The translations under genes and the position numbers were made by a program. A stretch of 32,828 nucleotides of DNA from positions 1 through 32,828 of the forward strand of contig JAPHTP010000052.1 in assembly GCA_026196875.1 (NCBI GenBank). Reading direction: 5' to 3'. A model generated the notes under the pieces. That model was not told the origin of the DNA and did not search any database. It saw nothing but the letters and a program-made list of their open reading frames with translations. This DNA comes from Kangiellaceae bacterium (GTDB lineage Bacteria; Pseudomonadota; Gammaproteobacteria; Enterobacterales; Kangiellaceae). This document shows, in pieces, positions 8,957-17,795 of the stretch (its first letter is position 1; each line of letters starts with the position of its first letter).

Positions 8957-9274
8957 ATGTTACGACTATCGTTATGGGTTAACTTAAGCTTACTTTTGAT
9001 TGGGTGTGGCTCATTGCCTTATCAAAAACTAGTGGTCGCCTCTTCACCTTACGGTTATGAAGAGAAAGTTATCGATAAATCAACTTTCCTGGTTTCCTAT
9101 CATGGGAAAAAAGGAACACCAACTGATGTTTTTAGAGCTTACCTTGCTAGGCGAGCTACTGAACTTTGTGAAGGAGACTTTAAGATCTCAGAAATATCAG
9201 AAAAAATCTCAGTTGCGTCTCATCGAAAACCTGGAACGCTTCCACTCATCAAAGGTAAGGTTCAATGTTTTTAG
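8957..9274 (+). CDS. Small putative lipoprotein
   Basis: This is a 105-residue protein with a lipoprotein signal: a short hydrophobic N-terminus and the lipobox LLIGC, giving lipidated Cys 17. The mature part (YEEKVIDKSTFLVSYHGKKG, then an AYLARRATELCEGDF helix) resembles small lipoproteins of the type with a Y-x-x-K/R ... F-x-V-x-Y-x-G ... RAxELC pattern. Their function is unknown. GGAGA lies about 7 bases upstream of the ATG. It starts 43 bases after the kinase gene and is probably co-transcribed, so it may be an envelope partner or a target of that receptor. That link rests on position only. Confidence 0.75.
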   Translation: MLRLSLWVNLSLLLIGCGSLPYQKLVVASSPYGYEEKVIDKSTFLVSYHGKKGTPTDVFRAYLARRATELCEGDFKISEISEKISVASHRKPGTLPLIKGKVQCF

Positions 9275-9318
9275 TCGACATAACCGGTTCTGATCGCATT
9301 TTTTATTTTCATTAAAAA

Positions 9319-11046
9319 TTAAGACGAACAGCTATAGTGCGACACACCGCCCGCATTAAAAAACTCTTTAGGTTTTAGGCGGTAATATTTCTCTTCAACT
9401 TCTTTTGATTGCTCGTCATAAGGATAGCTCAGCACTTCTTGAAGTTCTTTAACCAGAGAATAATCGCCCTGCGAGGCTTGTTGGTAAGCTGGGACTATTA
9501 ACCACTCGCGCCATGTATATTTAGGGTTAGCTTGTTTCATTTTTGCAGATACCCCGGATAAATCTTTATCGGAGTTGACAAGCTCGCGCCAATTGTCTAA
9601 CCAAGACTGCCATTGCTCGTCGAGCGCCTGAGAAGTTTTGACGTAAAAACTCTTTTTTAACACTGATACATCGTCGGGTATATGGGATAACTCGCGGAAG
9701 AAAATGGTGTAATCCACCTCAGAACGAGTCATTAGTTCTAGCAGTGTTTTAAATAGCTGTGGGTTAAATTCAGCTAAGCCAAGTTTGGTTGCCCACATCT
9801 TTTGAATTTGATTTTGCATTTCTTCTGCAAAGCCACGACGTACTTGGTCGAACTGCTCTAAAGCTTCTCCATCGTCTTCGGTTTCTTTTGCAGTATCTTT
9901 TGCCAGAAGCGGTCGCACTGCAGTCCAAAACATATGAAAATTCGCTTCCGCTGCGACTGGCTGATTGAAGAATGAAAAGTGCTTACCGCCACCAGTCCAA
10001 GGTTGAAACTCAGTATCAAAAATTTCACAAAAACCAAACGGGCCATAATCAAGCGTAAAACCACCGGCAGCACAGTTGTCGCTATTAAAATTGCCCTGGC
10101 AGTAACCAACCCGAAGCCAATTGGCCACCAATGAAGTAAGGCGCTGACGAAATAGCTTTGCCAACTCAACTAATTGTTCTGCAAAATCTAGTTTTTGATC
10201 AATGTCGTTTTTGTATTCTCTTTCAATCAAGTGTGCAACTATCATATGCAACTCTTCTAATGCTCTTGGATGAGCATTGCTGCGAACGCGACGGGCAAAT
10301 AATTCCAGCTGACCAACGCGCAAAAATGAAGGAGCCACGCGGGTAGAAATAGCCACCGGATTGTCAACCAAAATATCGGGGTCATTGGAGCAGGAACCCT
10401 GGGAATACCAAGGTCGGGTAACGGTTTCAGATTTGGAAACGTACAGTGTTAAAGAGCGCGATGTCGGTACTTTTAAGGCATGCATATATTCTTGAGCTAG
10501 AAACTCTCGCACACTTGAGCGCAAAACCGCTCGCCCGTCAGCACCACGACAATAAGGCGTTTGGCCGCCACCTTTTAACTGCATTTCCCAGCGCTGGCCG
10601 TTGAACACAGCTTCAAATACGGATATTGCTCGGCCATCACCATAACCATTGCCAGTACCAAATGGGCATTGTTGGACGTACTCGGTACCATAAATAGATA
10701 GCGCATAACCTGTCGCCCAGCCGACTTGGCGCATCGGAGCGCGCGCCGCCGAGATATCGCCACTAAATACCAGGCGAAATTCTTCGTTTAGCGCCAGTTC
10801 GTCGCTTAGCCCAAGCTCATTAAAAAAAGTGCTGCTATGGGTTACATATTCTGGTTCTGCAAGCGGCGTTGGTGCCACTGGTACGAAATGGCCAGAAAAC
10901 ACTTGGCGGGCCAGGTGATCATCACCACCGCTTTTGGCATCAGGATCGGCATTTAAGTTATCCATCAGAGAATAGTCAGCCAACCGTACAAACTCATCGA
11001 AAGTTGCCACGTAAGTTTGAGCCGGTGATTTAGATGGGAGTGTCAT
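9319..11046 (-). CDS. selO: SelO/YdiU family protein AMP transferase (pseudokinase)
   Basis: This is a 575-residue member of the SelO (UPF0061) family, which transfers AMP from ATP to Ser, Thr or Tyr of target proteins and is linked to redox stress. Family hallmarks present are [31 protein letters not shown], the [13 protein letters not shown] loop and [17 protein letters not shown], which hold the nucleotide and metal-binding residues. The protein ends in CSS. In selenoprotein members the residue at this position is selenocysteine, and here it is an ordinary Cys. The protein is longer than the roughly 480 residues of the E. coli protein. No strong Shine-Dalgarno sequence precedes the ATG, and a three-copy 16-base tandem repeat lies 31-78 bases upstream of it. 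It converges with the lipoprotein gene. Confidence 0.96.
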   Translation of the reverse strand: MTLPSKSPAQTYVATFDEFVRLADYSLMDNLNADPDAKSGGDDHLARQVFSGHFVPVAPTPLAEPEYVTHSSTFFNELGLSDELALNEEFRLVFSGDISAARAPMRQVGWATGYALSIYGTEYVQQCPFGTGNGYGDGRAISVFEAVFNGQRWEMQLKGGGQTPYCRGADGRAVLRSSVREFLAQEYMHALKVPTSRSLTLYVSKSETVTRPWYSQGSCSNDPDILVDNPVAISTRVAPSFLRVGQLELFARRVRSNAHPRALEELHMIVAHLIEREYKNDIDQKLDFAEQLVELAKLFRQRLTSLVANWLRVGYCQGNFNSDNCAAGGFTLDYGPFGFCEIFDTEFQPWTGGGKHFSFFNQPVAAEANFHMFWTAVRPLLAKDTAKETEDDGEALEQFDQVRRGFAEEMQNQIQKMWATKLGLAEFNPQLFKTLLELMTRSEVDYTIFFRELSHIPDDVSVLKKSFYVKTSQALDEQWQSWLDNWRELVNSDKDLSGVSAKMKQANPKYTWREWLIVPAYQQASQGDYSLVKELQEVLSYPYDEQSKEVEEKYYRLKPKEFFNAGGVSHYSCSS

Positions 11047-11474
11047 TTTGTAAAAACCTATATTGGATATTGAGCTGCCGTGATACTAATGTGCTGTGAT
11101 ACTGATGCGCCGTAACTGAGTATACATCAGCAATAACGGTTCGGGTTTACACCAATGATGGCATGATGCAACAAATACAAGGAGCAATTTATTGTCAGTC
11201 TACATTCTCTAACTTTTACTACCTTCGATTTAAAGCCAGGTAACAAACTGCAACTATGACAAGCGTTTGAGCCATTTCAATTGACCCATAAGTCCATCTC
11301 TCCTTATTGTAACGCTTTTATATATAACGAGTCAGGTTACGTTTTTAATGTTAACCCTCGACCGCTGCTTTTTTGTCACATTTTGTAAATAGCTATTCAA
11401 ACCCCTTTGCTTTACACTATCACTATATGAGATATTTAATTTTAAGCTTAAAGTCTATGTAGAGAGGTTAGGTT
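11047..11474. other. Intergenic stretch between selO and a small gene
   Basis: This stretch holds the 16-base tandem repeat near the selO start and, close to its right end, a possible plus-strand promoter (TTTACA at 11411-11416, 16-base spacer, TATTTA at 11433-11438). I see no other gene or RNA in it. Confidence 0.5.
11077..11124. repeat. Three tandem 16-base units upstream of selO
   Basis: The units are 11077-11092 (gccgtgatactaatgt), 11093-11108 (gctgtgatactgatgc) and 11109-11124 (gccgtaactgagtata). The first two match at 13 of 16 positions and the third is more diverged. They lie in the selO 5' region and could be repeated regulator sites or simple slippage products. Confidence 0.6.
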
Positions 11475-11699
11475 TTGAGACGATATAGTTTATTTCACAG
11501 GGAATTGAATGAGGTTATTGAACTGGGGCCCGTTTTAGTACAGAACAAGTATCTCGCTCCATCAAACCGAGAATACGAAGACCATGCCTGGAATCTCGCG
11601 GTACGTGAAGGGTTGGTTTCTGAGATGGACCGCGGAGACTACATATTTGAATACCAAGAATCACGAAAACTTCGCTATATTCAGCACCTGGATTCTTAA
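11475..11699 (+). CDS. Small hypothetical protein
   Basis: This is a 74-residue charged soluble protein (HRELNEVIELGPVLVQNKYL, REYEDHAWNLAVREGLVSEM) that I do not recognise. Support for coding is modest: a TTG start with AGAGAGG 7 bases upstream, a possible promoter about 40 bases upstream, and a protein-like mix of residues without low complexity. It stands alone between divergent selO and a convergent lipoprotein gene. Confidence 0.5.
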   Translation: MRRYSLFHRELNEVIELGPVLVQNKYLAPSNREYEDHAWNLAVREGLVSEMDRGDYIFEYQESRKLRYIQHLDS

Positions 11700-11773
11700 T
11701 TGCTTATCCAAGCATTTCATTGATGTTTAGTTCACAACCGCCCTAATTCCAAACTGCCTCGCTTTCACAAATT

Positions 11774-12265
11774 TTATTCACTAAGGCTTAATGAAAAATA
11801 GCCTAACTTTTTGGTTTCCCAACCAAAACCAATGTATTCTCCATTTACATAAAAATCTTTAAGCTCTCCACTAAGATTAAGATAAGCGTCACAGATTTGG
11901 TTACGACCTATTTTCAATTGGTTGCCGTTAAGTTCATAAGATAGTGGTTCAGTCGCTGGAAAAAAACTCTCATCCGTAGTTTGATAAGACTCGACAATAA
12001 TATTTCTCCAATCACCACCAATGCACGAAGCGGCTTTCTTCGCTGAAAATTTAATTTTCAGCGTTGCTACTAGTTCGCGTTGTAAGTTCTCGACTTTTAA
12101 TACCCATATACCATTCAACTCCAGGGGAAAACGATAAGTCTTTTGTTCTGGTTGAGTACTTTGAGCCCCGATACAACTTGTTAGCAAAAAGAACGTACAA
12201 ATGAAAACAAGCCTTATTTTTGCGCCCCCTATTTTTACAGCCCTGTGAAACGAAATATTTTTCAT
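11774..12265 (-). CDS. Putative lipoprotein of unknown function
   Basis: This protein has about 163 residues from the ATG at 12265, which has AGG 8 bases upstream; an ATG five codons earlier lacks a good site. A long N-terminal hydrophobic segment (IRLVFICTFFLLTSC) ends in the lipobox LLTSC, so it should be lipidated and placed in the outer membrane or periplasm. The mature part starts with a spacer and then FPLELNGIWVLKVENLQREL, a beta-rich layout with two cysteines that might pair. The order W-x-L-x-V ... YELNGNQLKIGRN resembles small lipocalin-like proteins, but I cannot assign a family. It follows the LpxR-like gene on the same strand by about 100 bases. Confidence 0.7.
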   Translation of the reverse strand: MKNISFHRAVKIGGAKIRLVFICTFFLLTSCIGAQSTQPEQKTYRFPLELNGIWVLKVENLQRELVATLKIKFSAKKAASCIGGDWRNIIVESYQTTDESFFPATEPLSYELNGNQLKIGRNQICDAYLNLSGELKDFYVNGEYIGFGWETKKLGYFSLSLSE

Positions 12266-12368
12266 GATAAACCTATCCATATTGGTTGAATATCTACAGC
12301 TCGGCAGACTATCAATCTAATCACTATCGGTCTAATCACTACTAATTTAGTCAATTACAATCCGATCA

Positions 12369-13370
12369 CTAAAAGCGCCAAGCAATTGATAGAGTGCCGT
12401 ATTGAGTTAAGTTTTCCAAAGTTTCTTCTTCTGTGCCAGTTTGGAGGATATTGGCGTCGGCCATTGCAAAGGAAAAAGAGTAATTATCCCATGAATAAGC
12501 CACACCGATACTTAATTCAACAAATGTTTGCTCATAATCAATCGAAGGGCTATCTCGGAAAGTGTTTCCGTCAGTAAAAATCTGATTAAAAAGATAACCG
12601 CCTTGCATACGTGCATAAATATACCACCCCCTATTAATAGCGCTAGGGTTGATTATTCGAGAGTTACTAAAAAGAGTGGTGACATAAGAGTTTTCCAGCC
12701 CCTTACCATAACGCATTGTTACTCCGGCACTAACGTAGCTACTGATAGTGCCCAGGCTGAGTTCGGTATTTTGAATAAGGTCAAAATCACCGGAATCAGA
12801 AACCCAGCGACGCTGAGCACGAGAGCGGGAGAATTGAAATACCAACTCATTTTTTAATTGGGTTCCCCACCCTAGTGGCTCGTCTGCCCCAAGAATCTCG
12901 TGCACAACTTTTTGTATTTCTTCTCCTAAAGCGGCGGGCCCAATGATTCCTACTGTTGTGCTAACTTGATCAGCGACAAAACCATCAAAGGTGACATAGC
13001 TATTGGTAAACGCGAGCAATGCAGAATAAGGAATTTCGTTTGGTCCTGGCTCTGCTTCGTTGATATCACTAGGCGTTATCATAGTTTGGCCAATCATATA
13101 GGCATTAACAGCACTTCGCTTCTGATCTTTCGACATACTCCATAATAAAGGAGTGACCCAAAAATCAGAGGATGGAGTAGTTTGTGATGATTCCCCTGTT
13201 TCAAACAAGGATACGTAAAGTCCATTGGTATATCCGTTGTCAGTCTCAAAGAAAAGATCGTTATCCAGATTGACGGACATCCAGTCAAAATCAGCTTTTG
13301 TTGATAGTGACACGATCAGTAAACTAGCAAAAATTATCATTTCTACTATTTTATGTATTGTTTTCTTCAT
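12369..13370 (-). CDS. LpxR-like lipid A deacylase (DUF2219 outer-membrane barrel)
   Basis: This protein has about 333 residues with a signal peptide (MKKTIHKIVEMIIFASLLIV) and a 12-strand-type barrel. It matches the LpxR family, which removes the 3'-linked acyl chains of lipid A in the outer membrane. Signature elements are the N-terminal VNLDNDLFFETDNGYTNG (calcium and active-site Asn, Asp and Thr), the GIIGPAALGEEIQKVVHEIL segment with the expected catalytic His, and PLGWGTQLKNE right after it. The final residue is Phe, the usual barrel signal (SIAWRF). I prefer the ATG at 13370. The frame extends to a GTG at 13418, but that extension would put charged residues before the signal peptide. 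The AraC-type gene lies upstream on the same strand. Confidence 0.9.
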   Translation of the reverse strand: MKKTIHKIVEMIIFASLLIVSLSTKADFDWMSVNLDNDLFFETDNGYTNGLYVSLFETGESSQTTPSSDFWVTPLLWSMSKDQKRSAVNAYMIGQTMITPSDINEAEPGPNEIPYSALLAFTNSYVTFDGFVADQVSTTVGIIGPAALGEEIQKVVHEILGADEPLGWGTQLKNELVFQFSRSRAQRRWVSDSGDFDLIQNTELSLGTISSYVSAGVTMRYGKGLENSYVTTLFSNSRIINPSAINRGWYIYARMQGGYLFNQIFTDGNTFRDSPSIDYEQTFVELSIGVAYSWDNYSFSFAMADANILQTGTEEETLENLTQYGTLSIAWRF

Positions 13371-13518
13371 ATCAGGACCGTAGGTTTGGTCGAGGAACGA
13401 ATACCTAATTTGAGGCACAACGCCCCTATAATTTCATGGATTGAGTCTCCAACCGATACAGACTTTTGTTGTTTGATCTACTTGTTAGCTCTACTTTTGC
13501 TATGTGCCCCCGCAAAGC

Positions 13519-13538
13519 GCTTCGAGTATACTCGAAGC
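13519..13538. promoter_or_regulatory. Perfect 20-base palindrome between the AraC-type and LpxR-like genes
   Basis: GCTTCGAGTATACTCGAAGC reads identically on both strands. It lies about 17 bases beyond the AraC-type stop codon and about 150 bases upstream of the LpxR-like start. There is no spacer, so it is a better candidate for a dimeric regulator site than for a stable RNA hairpin; no T-run follows it. Confidence 0.5.
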
Positions 13539-13555
13539 CAAGCAAAACTACTGAG

Positions 13556-14503
13556 CTATTTTTTTATCACAGGTATCCACCAACGAATTCCCATTTCCTT
13601 TAGGGGTCTAAAAGCCATCGGGAAATAAGCCGCTATGTCAGGTTTATTTCCGTCTCGCTCATACCCAGTTGAAGCAAACCATTCGCCATAAATATATCTA
13701 TTTGTCTTCATTGATGTTTGGTACGTGCAGTTAAATTCAGCGTAAGTTGCAGTTGGAATTGAATAAGTATCAAATTTATTTGAGCCTATCTCTTTTTTTG
13801 AGCTAACTTCTTGCTTTGAGTCAATTTCTTTGTTTGAACCAGTCTCTTTTTTTGAACCCGCTTCGAAAATTTTCTCGATAGCAAGAATATCGGTAAACGC
13901 GTTTTTACTTCTTTGCTCATTCGGAAAGTACACTGACATAAGAGGGGCTTCTGATATCAGACCACACCTGCCATTTGTTAATTCCAAAAGCAATTTATAT
14001 TCATCTGAGCTGACGTAATCTTTCCAGAACTTTGGGCCTTCTTTTACAAATTTATCGAACTCGAAATCTTTACTTTTACCAAGCACCTTGAATGCTGGTT
14101 TGTCAATAATTCTATAATCTAACATCTCTTTTCCTTTTGTTTCTAAGTGAAAGGAGACACGGTTATATGCAGAGAGTTTAACTTGCGATGAGCGAACTTT
14201 GCTGGGATTTAAACCGTGTAACTTTCGAAATGCTCGAGTAAAAGCATTCGGCGAGTCATAACCATACTTTGACGCTATATCAATAACTCGTCCATCCCCA
14301 GATACCAGATCTGCTGCCGCCTTAGTCAGTTTGCGGTTTCGGATGTATTCCGCGGGAGTGACGTTAAATATGGCATAAAACATACGATGAAAATGATACT
14401 TAGAGGAATAGGCTATTTTTGCCACCTCCTCGATAGCAATATCACCATCAAGATTATCTTCAATATATTCAATCGCCAAATTCATTCGTTTAGACCAATC
14501 CAA
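13556..14503 (-). CDS. AraC-family transcription regulator with GyrI-like effector domain
   Basis: This is a 315-residue protein. Residues 1-105 are a double helix-turn-helix (MNLAIEYIEDNLDGDIAIEE, then YKYGYDSPNAFTRAFRKLHG-type region with GLNPSKVRSS). Residues about 130-315 are a GyrI-like small-molecule-binding domain of the SoxS/Rob-associated class that binds hydrophobic compounds (YRIIDKPAFKVLGKS at its start, WWIPVIK at its end). The start is TTG with AAAGGAGG 9 bases upstream. The residue pattern before the first helix (MDWSKRMNLAIEYIE) is usual for this family. A run of hexapeptide repeats rich in Ser, Lys and Glu (about residues 212-241) interrupts the effector domain. It lies upstream of the LpxR-like gene and may control it. 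Confidence 0.92.
   Translation of the reverse strand: MDWSKRMNLAIEYIEDNLDGDIAIEEVAKIAYSSKYHFHRMFYAIFNVTPAEYIRNRKLTKAAADLVSGDGRVIDIASKYGYDSPNAFTRAFRKLHGLNPSKVRSSQVKLSAYNRVSFHLETKGKEMLDYRIIDKPAFKVLGKSKDFEFDKFVKEGPKFWKDYVSSDEYKLLLELTNGRCGLISEAPLMSVYFPNEQRSKNAFTDILAIEKIFEAGSKKETGSNKEIDSKQEVSSKKEIGSNKFDTYSIPTATYAEFNCTYQTSMKTNRYIYGEWFASTGYERDGNKPDIAAYFPMAFRPLKEMGIRWWIPVIKK
13779..13868. repeat. 18-base tandem repeat inside the AraC/GyrI gene
   Basis: Five consecutive 18-base units begin with tttgag or tttgaa (13779, 13797, 13815, 13833, 13851). On the minus strand they encode diverged hexapeptides of the form S-K-K-E-x-G/S. The frame is preserved, so copy-number change would lengthen or shorten a flexible loop without breaking the protein. 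Confidence 0.8.
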
Positions 14504-14928
14504 ATTACCAAGCCTCCTTTTTTACGAGATAGAATAAATGGTTATTTAATATTGAGTCTCACCTTTTTTTGCTATTTTGATTGGTGGGCTATGCTATTTG
14601 CTAATAAGTAGAAAAAATAAGCTGGCACAGTACCAAAATAATCAGGATGTTTACAGACCAATTTCTAGCCTTTTTGATTTGAAGCTGGGTATACCTGCGG
14701 ATAAATCAAAGCCTATCAGCTTCAATAGCTATTTGGAATTCCAATGCGGATAGTCTCAATATTACCCGGCTCTCAATGTTAAATATTGGGATTAGTGAAA
14801 ACAAAGATACAGATTTGATCTAAACTCTAAGTTATTTGACCTTGGATTAATCTTATTATCTGATCTCGGATGCAGGATCCCTGCTCAATAACTCCAAAAC
14901 TAACAAACAAATAAAGCCCAGGTTTTAA
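14504..14928. other. Intergenic stretch between the AraC/GyrI gene and glsA
   Basis: This is an AT-rich region of divergent promoters. It contains the AAAGGAGG site of the AraC-type gene (14513-14520), a perfect 12-base palindrome TTGGAATTCCAA (14733-14744), and a 7-base inverted repeat CAATATT/AATATTG around 14757-14790. I see no gene or RNA. Confidence 0.45.
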
Positions 14929-15861
14929 ATGAAGCAAACACCAAAGTCGGAATTACTAAAACAACTTGATATTATCACTGATAAGGCGCGCAGCTTAATT
15001 GGCAAAGGCAAAGTCGCCGACTATATTCCAGCATTAGCTAAGGTTGTTCCCGACCAATTTGCTTTGGCTTTATGCGATCTGGATGGAAATGTCTATACTA
15101 GCGGTGACGCTAACAAAGCATTTTCAATTCAAAGTATCAGCAAATTATTTTCTCTGGTGCAAGCAGTTAATATTTACGGTGAAGATCTTTGGCAAGGATT
15201 GGGGCGAGAGCCTTCCGGCCAGAGATTTAATTCCCTTGTTCAGTTAGAGTCGGAAAATGGAGTGCCTCGTAATCCCTTTATCAATGCCGGCGCTTTATTA
15301 GTATGTGATCGATTGGAGTCACGATGCTCAGCGCCCAATTTTCAATTGTTGGAATTACTCAAATCCTTATCAGAAAACACCAAATTAAGAGTCGACCATG
15401 AAGTTGCACGTTCGGAAATGGAACATGGCTCACGCAACGCAGCTATGGCCTACCTGATGAAAGCATTTGGTAATTTCCACAATCCAGTTGAAAAGGTTTT
15501 AGAAAGCTACGCCCATCACTGTGCGATTGAAATGAGTTGTATAGATTTGGCCAAGGCGGCTTTGTTCTTGGCAAACCAGGGACAGACTCTCAATGGAAGA
15601 GAGATCCTATCTGCTTTGGAAACTAAAAGAGTCAATGCCCTGCTATCGACTTGTGGCTTATACGACGAAGCAGGAGAGTTTGCGTTTAAAGTGGGCTTGC
15701 CAGGGAAAAGTGGTGTCGGCGGAGGTATCGTTGCTATATATCCGGGACATTATTCGATCTGTGTCTGGTCTCCGGAATTAAACGTCGCGGGAAATTCCCT
15801 CGCCGGCTTTTATGCACTGGAATTGTTAGCTGACACTTTAGGCCTCTCGGTTTATTTGTAA
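14929..15861 (+). CDS. glsA: Glutaminase
   Basis: This 310-residue enzyme hydrolyses L-glutamine to glutamate and ammonia in the cytosol. It is full length for the family. The beta-lactamase-like serine active site is visible as SISK (Ser 69, Lys 72), with DYIPAL (Tyr 32), NPFINAGAL (Asn 119) and the C-terminal GLPGKSGVGGGIVAIYPG glycine loop in the expected order. The ATG has AGG 7 bases upstream. The gene stands alone: divergent from the AraC-type regulator on the left and convergent with the LysR gene on the right. In other bacteria this enzyme helps acid resistance and nitrogen handling; there is no context here to say which. Confidence 0.96.
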   Translation: MKQTPKSELLKQLDIITDKARSLIGKGKVADYIPALAKVVPDQFALALCDLDGNVYTSGDANKAFSIQSISKLFSLVQAVNIYGEDLWQGLGREPSGQRFNSLVQLESENGVPRNPFINAGALLVCDRLESRCSAPNFQLLELLKSLSENTKLRVDHEVARSEMEHGSRNAAMAYLMKAFGNFHNPVEKVLESYAHHCAIEMSCIDLAKAALFLANQGQTLNGREILSALETKRVNALLSTCGLYDEAGEFAFKVGLPGKSGVGGGIVAIYPGHYSICVWSPELNVAGNSLAGFYALELLADTLGLSVYL

Positions 15862-15936
15862 GCTACAAAAAATCAGCGGAGACCTTTATAGGAAAGACTT
15901 TTTACCATCAAGAAACTAATACAGTTTAAGCGTCAA

Positions 15937-16836
15937 CTAGAGCATCCAGGGTGCGGTCGGAGTCACTTTTTCCATCACATGGTCGATAAAGAGTCGAATG
16001 GGTTTCGCCATGTATCGATGAGACTGATAGATAACAAACATATTTGATTGGGGCGTATCATAATTTTTCAAAACTTGAATAAGCTGACCACTGTCGAGAT
16101 AAGGTTTGCTTAAAGCAATCGGTATATATGCAACTCCTAAACCATTTAAGGCAGATTCTATAACTAAATGCATGCTATTTGTTGCATATTTGCTAGACAC
16201 GGTCGCATGGAAAGCCTTCTTATTTTTGATGAAATGCCAATGATTGTTGGTCAGAGATTTCCCTAATACAATACAGTTAACCTTTTCAAGATCTTCTAAT
16301 CTTTTTATCCCCCCTACTCTTTTTAAAAACTCCGGACTCGCGCAACAAATATTTTGCTTCGGACCAATCCTTCTCGCAATTAATGAAGAATCTTGTAACG
16401 TACCGGAACGAAATGCTACATCGATTCGATCTTCCACCATGTTGACATAATCGTCAGATGTATCTAACTCAATACTAATTTCAGGGTACTCTCGTAAAAA
16501 CTCGGTAATCCAAGGTTGCACATATCTAATTGCAAAATCTAACGGCGAAGTGATGCGGATTTTCCCTTTCGGCTTTGACTGTGCTTGCGTGATTAAAGCA
16601 TTAGCCTCTTCAAGAGCAACAAGGTGTTGCTGGCACAACTGAAAATAATGACTGCCTTCTTCGGTCAAAGAAAGCTTGCGAGTACTTCTATGCAGCAGTT
16701 TGACTCCAAGACAGGCTTCAAGCGCTAAAACTTTTCTGCTGACAGTGGTTGAAGGCATATCCAGCGCTTTACCTGCCCCGGCAAAACTGCCTGCTTCAAC
16801 AACGTTAATAAACACCTTGATATCATTAAGGTTCAC
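15937..16836 (-). CDS. LysR-family transcription regulator
   Basis: This is a 299-residue protein with the N-terminal winged helix of the family (MNLNDIKVFINVVEAGSFAG, then PSTTVSRKVLALEACLGVKL and LHRSTRKLSLTEEG). A two-lobed effector-binding domain follows (GKIRITSPLDFAIRYVQPWI, DVAFRSGTLQDSSLIARRIG), typical of the subgroup that resembles DsdC/AaeR-type repressors. The start is GTG, with a modest Shine-Dalgarno sequence (TAGGT). It is transcribed away from the pirin-isochorismatase pair with 108 bases between them, so it very likely controls that pair and itself from the shared region. Confidence 0.95.
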   Translation of the reverse strand: MNLNDIKVFINVVEAGSFAGAGKALDMPSTTVSRKVLALEACLGVKLLHRSTRKLSLTEEGSHYFQLCQQHLVALEEANALITQAQSKPKGKIRITSPLDFAIRYVQPWITEFLREYPEISIELDTSDDYVNMVEDRIDVAFRSGTLQDSSLIARRIGPKQNICCASPEFLKRVGGIKRLEDLEKVNCIVLGKSLTNNHWHFIKNKKAFHATVSSKYATNSMHLVIESALNGLGVAYIPIALSKPYLDSGQLIQVLKNYDTPQSNMFVIYQSHRYMAKPIRLFIDHVMEKVTPTAPWML

Positions 16837-16882
16837 TTTTATTACCTACAAAAATGGGATTAAGAAACCAGAATACTCCATC

Positions 16883-16895
16883 TAATCATAGATTA
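16883..16895. promoter_or_regulatory. Candidate LysR-type binding site (T-N11-A)
   Basis: TAATC-ATA-GATTA is an interrupted palindrome of the T-N11-A form used by LysR proteins. It sits in the 108-base divergent region between the LysR gene and the pirin gene, at the distance expected of a recognition site. Confidence 0.5.
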
Positions 16896-16944
16896 AATCC
16901 TGTATTAGCATGTATCAATAGTATTTAACTCAGGAATTAATCAC

Positions 16945-17778
16945 ATGAAAAGACAAATTCGAGAAATTAGAAATGGCAGTAATCATGGGCCGGTAAACAG
17001 CTACGTGAGCTCAGCAAATATTGCCGATCTTAACCCATTTGTTCTGTGGGACCATTTCTATATGCCGCATGTTGAAGGGACTACGGGGTTTGGCTTTCAT
17101 GGTCACTCCGGCGTAGCAACCATAAGTTACCCACAAACCGGCGATATAGAACATGAGGATACAGGCGGGCACTCAGGTCTATTGAAGGCCGGCGGAGTTC
17201 AGATTATGTCGGCAGGCTCAGGCTTACTACACAAGGAAACGGTTTACCCAGACAACTTTAAAGCAGATGCATTCCAACTTTGGGTTGCATTACCAGCGAA
17301 AACTCAAGAAATGGGGCCGGTAGCCTACTCAACTGTGCAACTAAATCAAATGCCAATTGTTGAGGAACCGAATTCGGCAACTAAGGTGGTTATAGGTCAG
17401 TACAAAGGCAATAAAAGTACGGCAAAAGCCCCTGTGGATATGACTTATCTACACATCAATTTGAAACCGGAAAATGATTGGCATCACTCCGTTGAAGGGT
17501 CTCAAACAACAGTATTTATCTATGTTCGCTATGGTTCAGTCGATGTTGGAGGAGTGGCAATTTCATCTGGTGAACTCGGCGTATTTGAAAAGGGTTCTGA
17601 GCCTATCAATGTCAGAGCGTTGCAGCAAGGTGCGGAGTTTTTGATTGTTTCAGGTACGCCACTGGAACAGGAAATCATCAGTAATGGCGCCTCGGTCCAC
17701 AGCAACACATCCAATTTAATCGCAGGCACGCAAAAAATAAGACAACTGCAATCACACGGCGTAAGCCAAAATCATTAA
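16945..17778 (+). CDS. Pirin family protein
   Basis: This is a 277-residue double-cupin protein. The metal ligands of pirin are in place: His 52 and His 54 (FHGHSGVATISYP), His 96 and Glu 98 (GSGLLHKETV). The second cupin is at about residues 150-245. Bacterial pirins include quercetin dioxygenases and stress or redox-related proteins of unclear function, and nothing here picks one. It is the first gene of a pair with the isochorismatase-like gene 17 bases downstream and is divergent from a LysR regulator. This arrangement is common in proteobacteria and suggests a role in detoxifying small molecules. Confidence 0.95.
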   Translation: MKRQIREIRNGSNHGPVNSYVSSANIADLNPFVLWDHFYMPHVEGTTGFGFHGHSGVATISYPQTGDIEHEDTGGHSGLLKAGGVQIMSAGSGLLHKETVYPDNFKADAFQLWVALPAKTQEMGPVAYSTVQLNQMPIVEEPNSATKVVIGQYKGNKSTAKAPVDMTYLHINLKPENDWHHSVEGSQTTVFIYVRYGSVDVGGVAISSGELGVFEKGSEPINVRALQQGAEFLIVSGTPLEQEIISNGASVHSNTSNLIAGTQKIRQLQSHGVSQNH

Positions 17779-17795
17779 TAGAGAGGTTATCCACT

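Noticed and set aside
14733-14744. TTGGAATTCCAA as an operator
   Set aside because: A 12-base palindrome around an EcoRI-like core is not rare enough and has no repeat nearby to support it.
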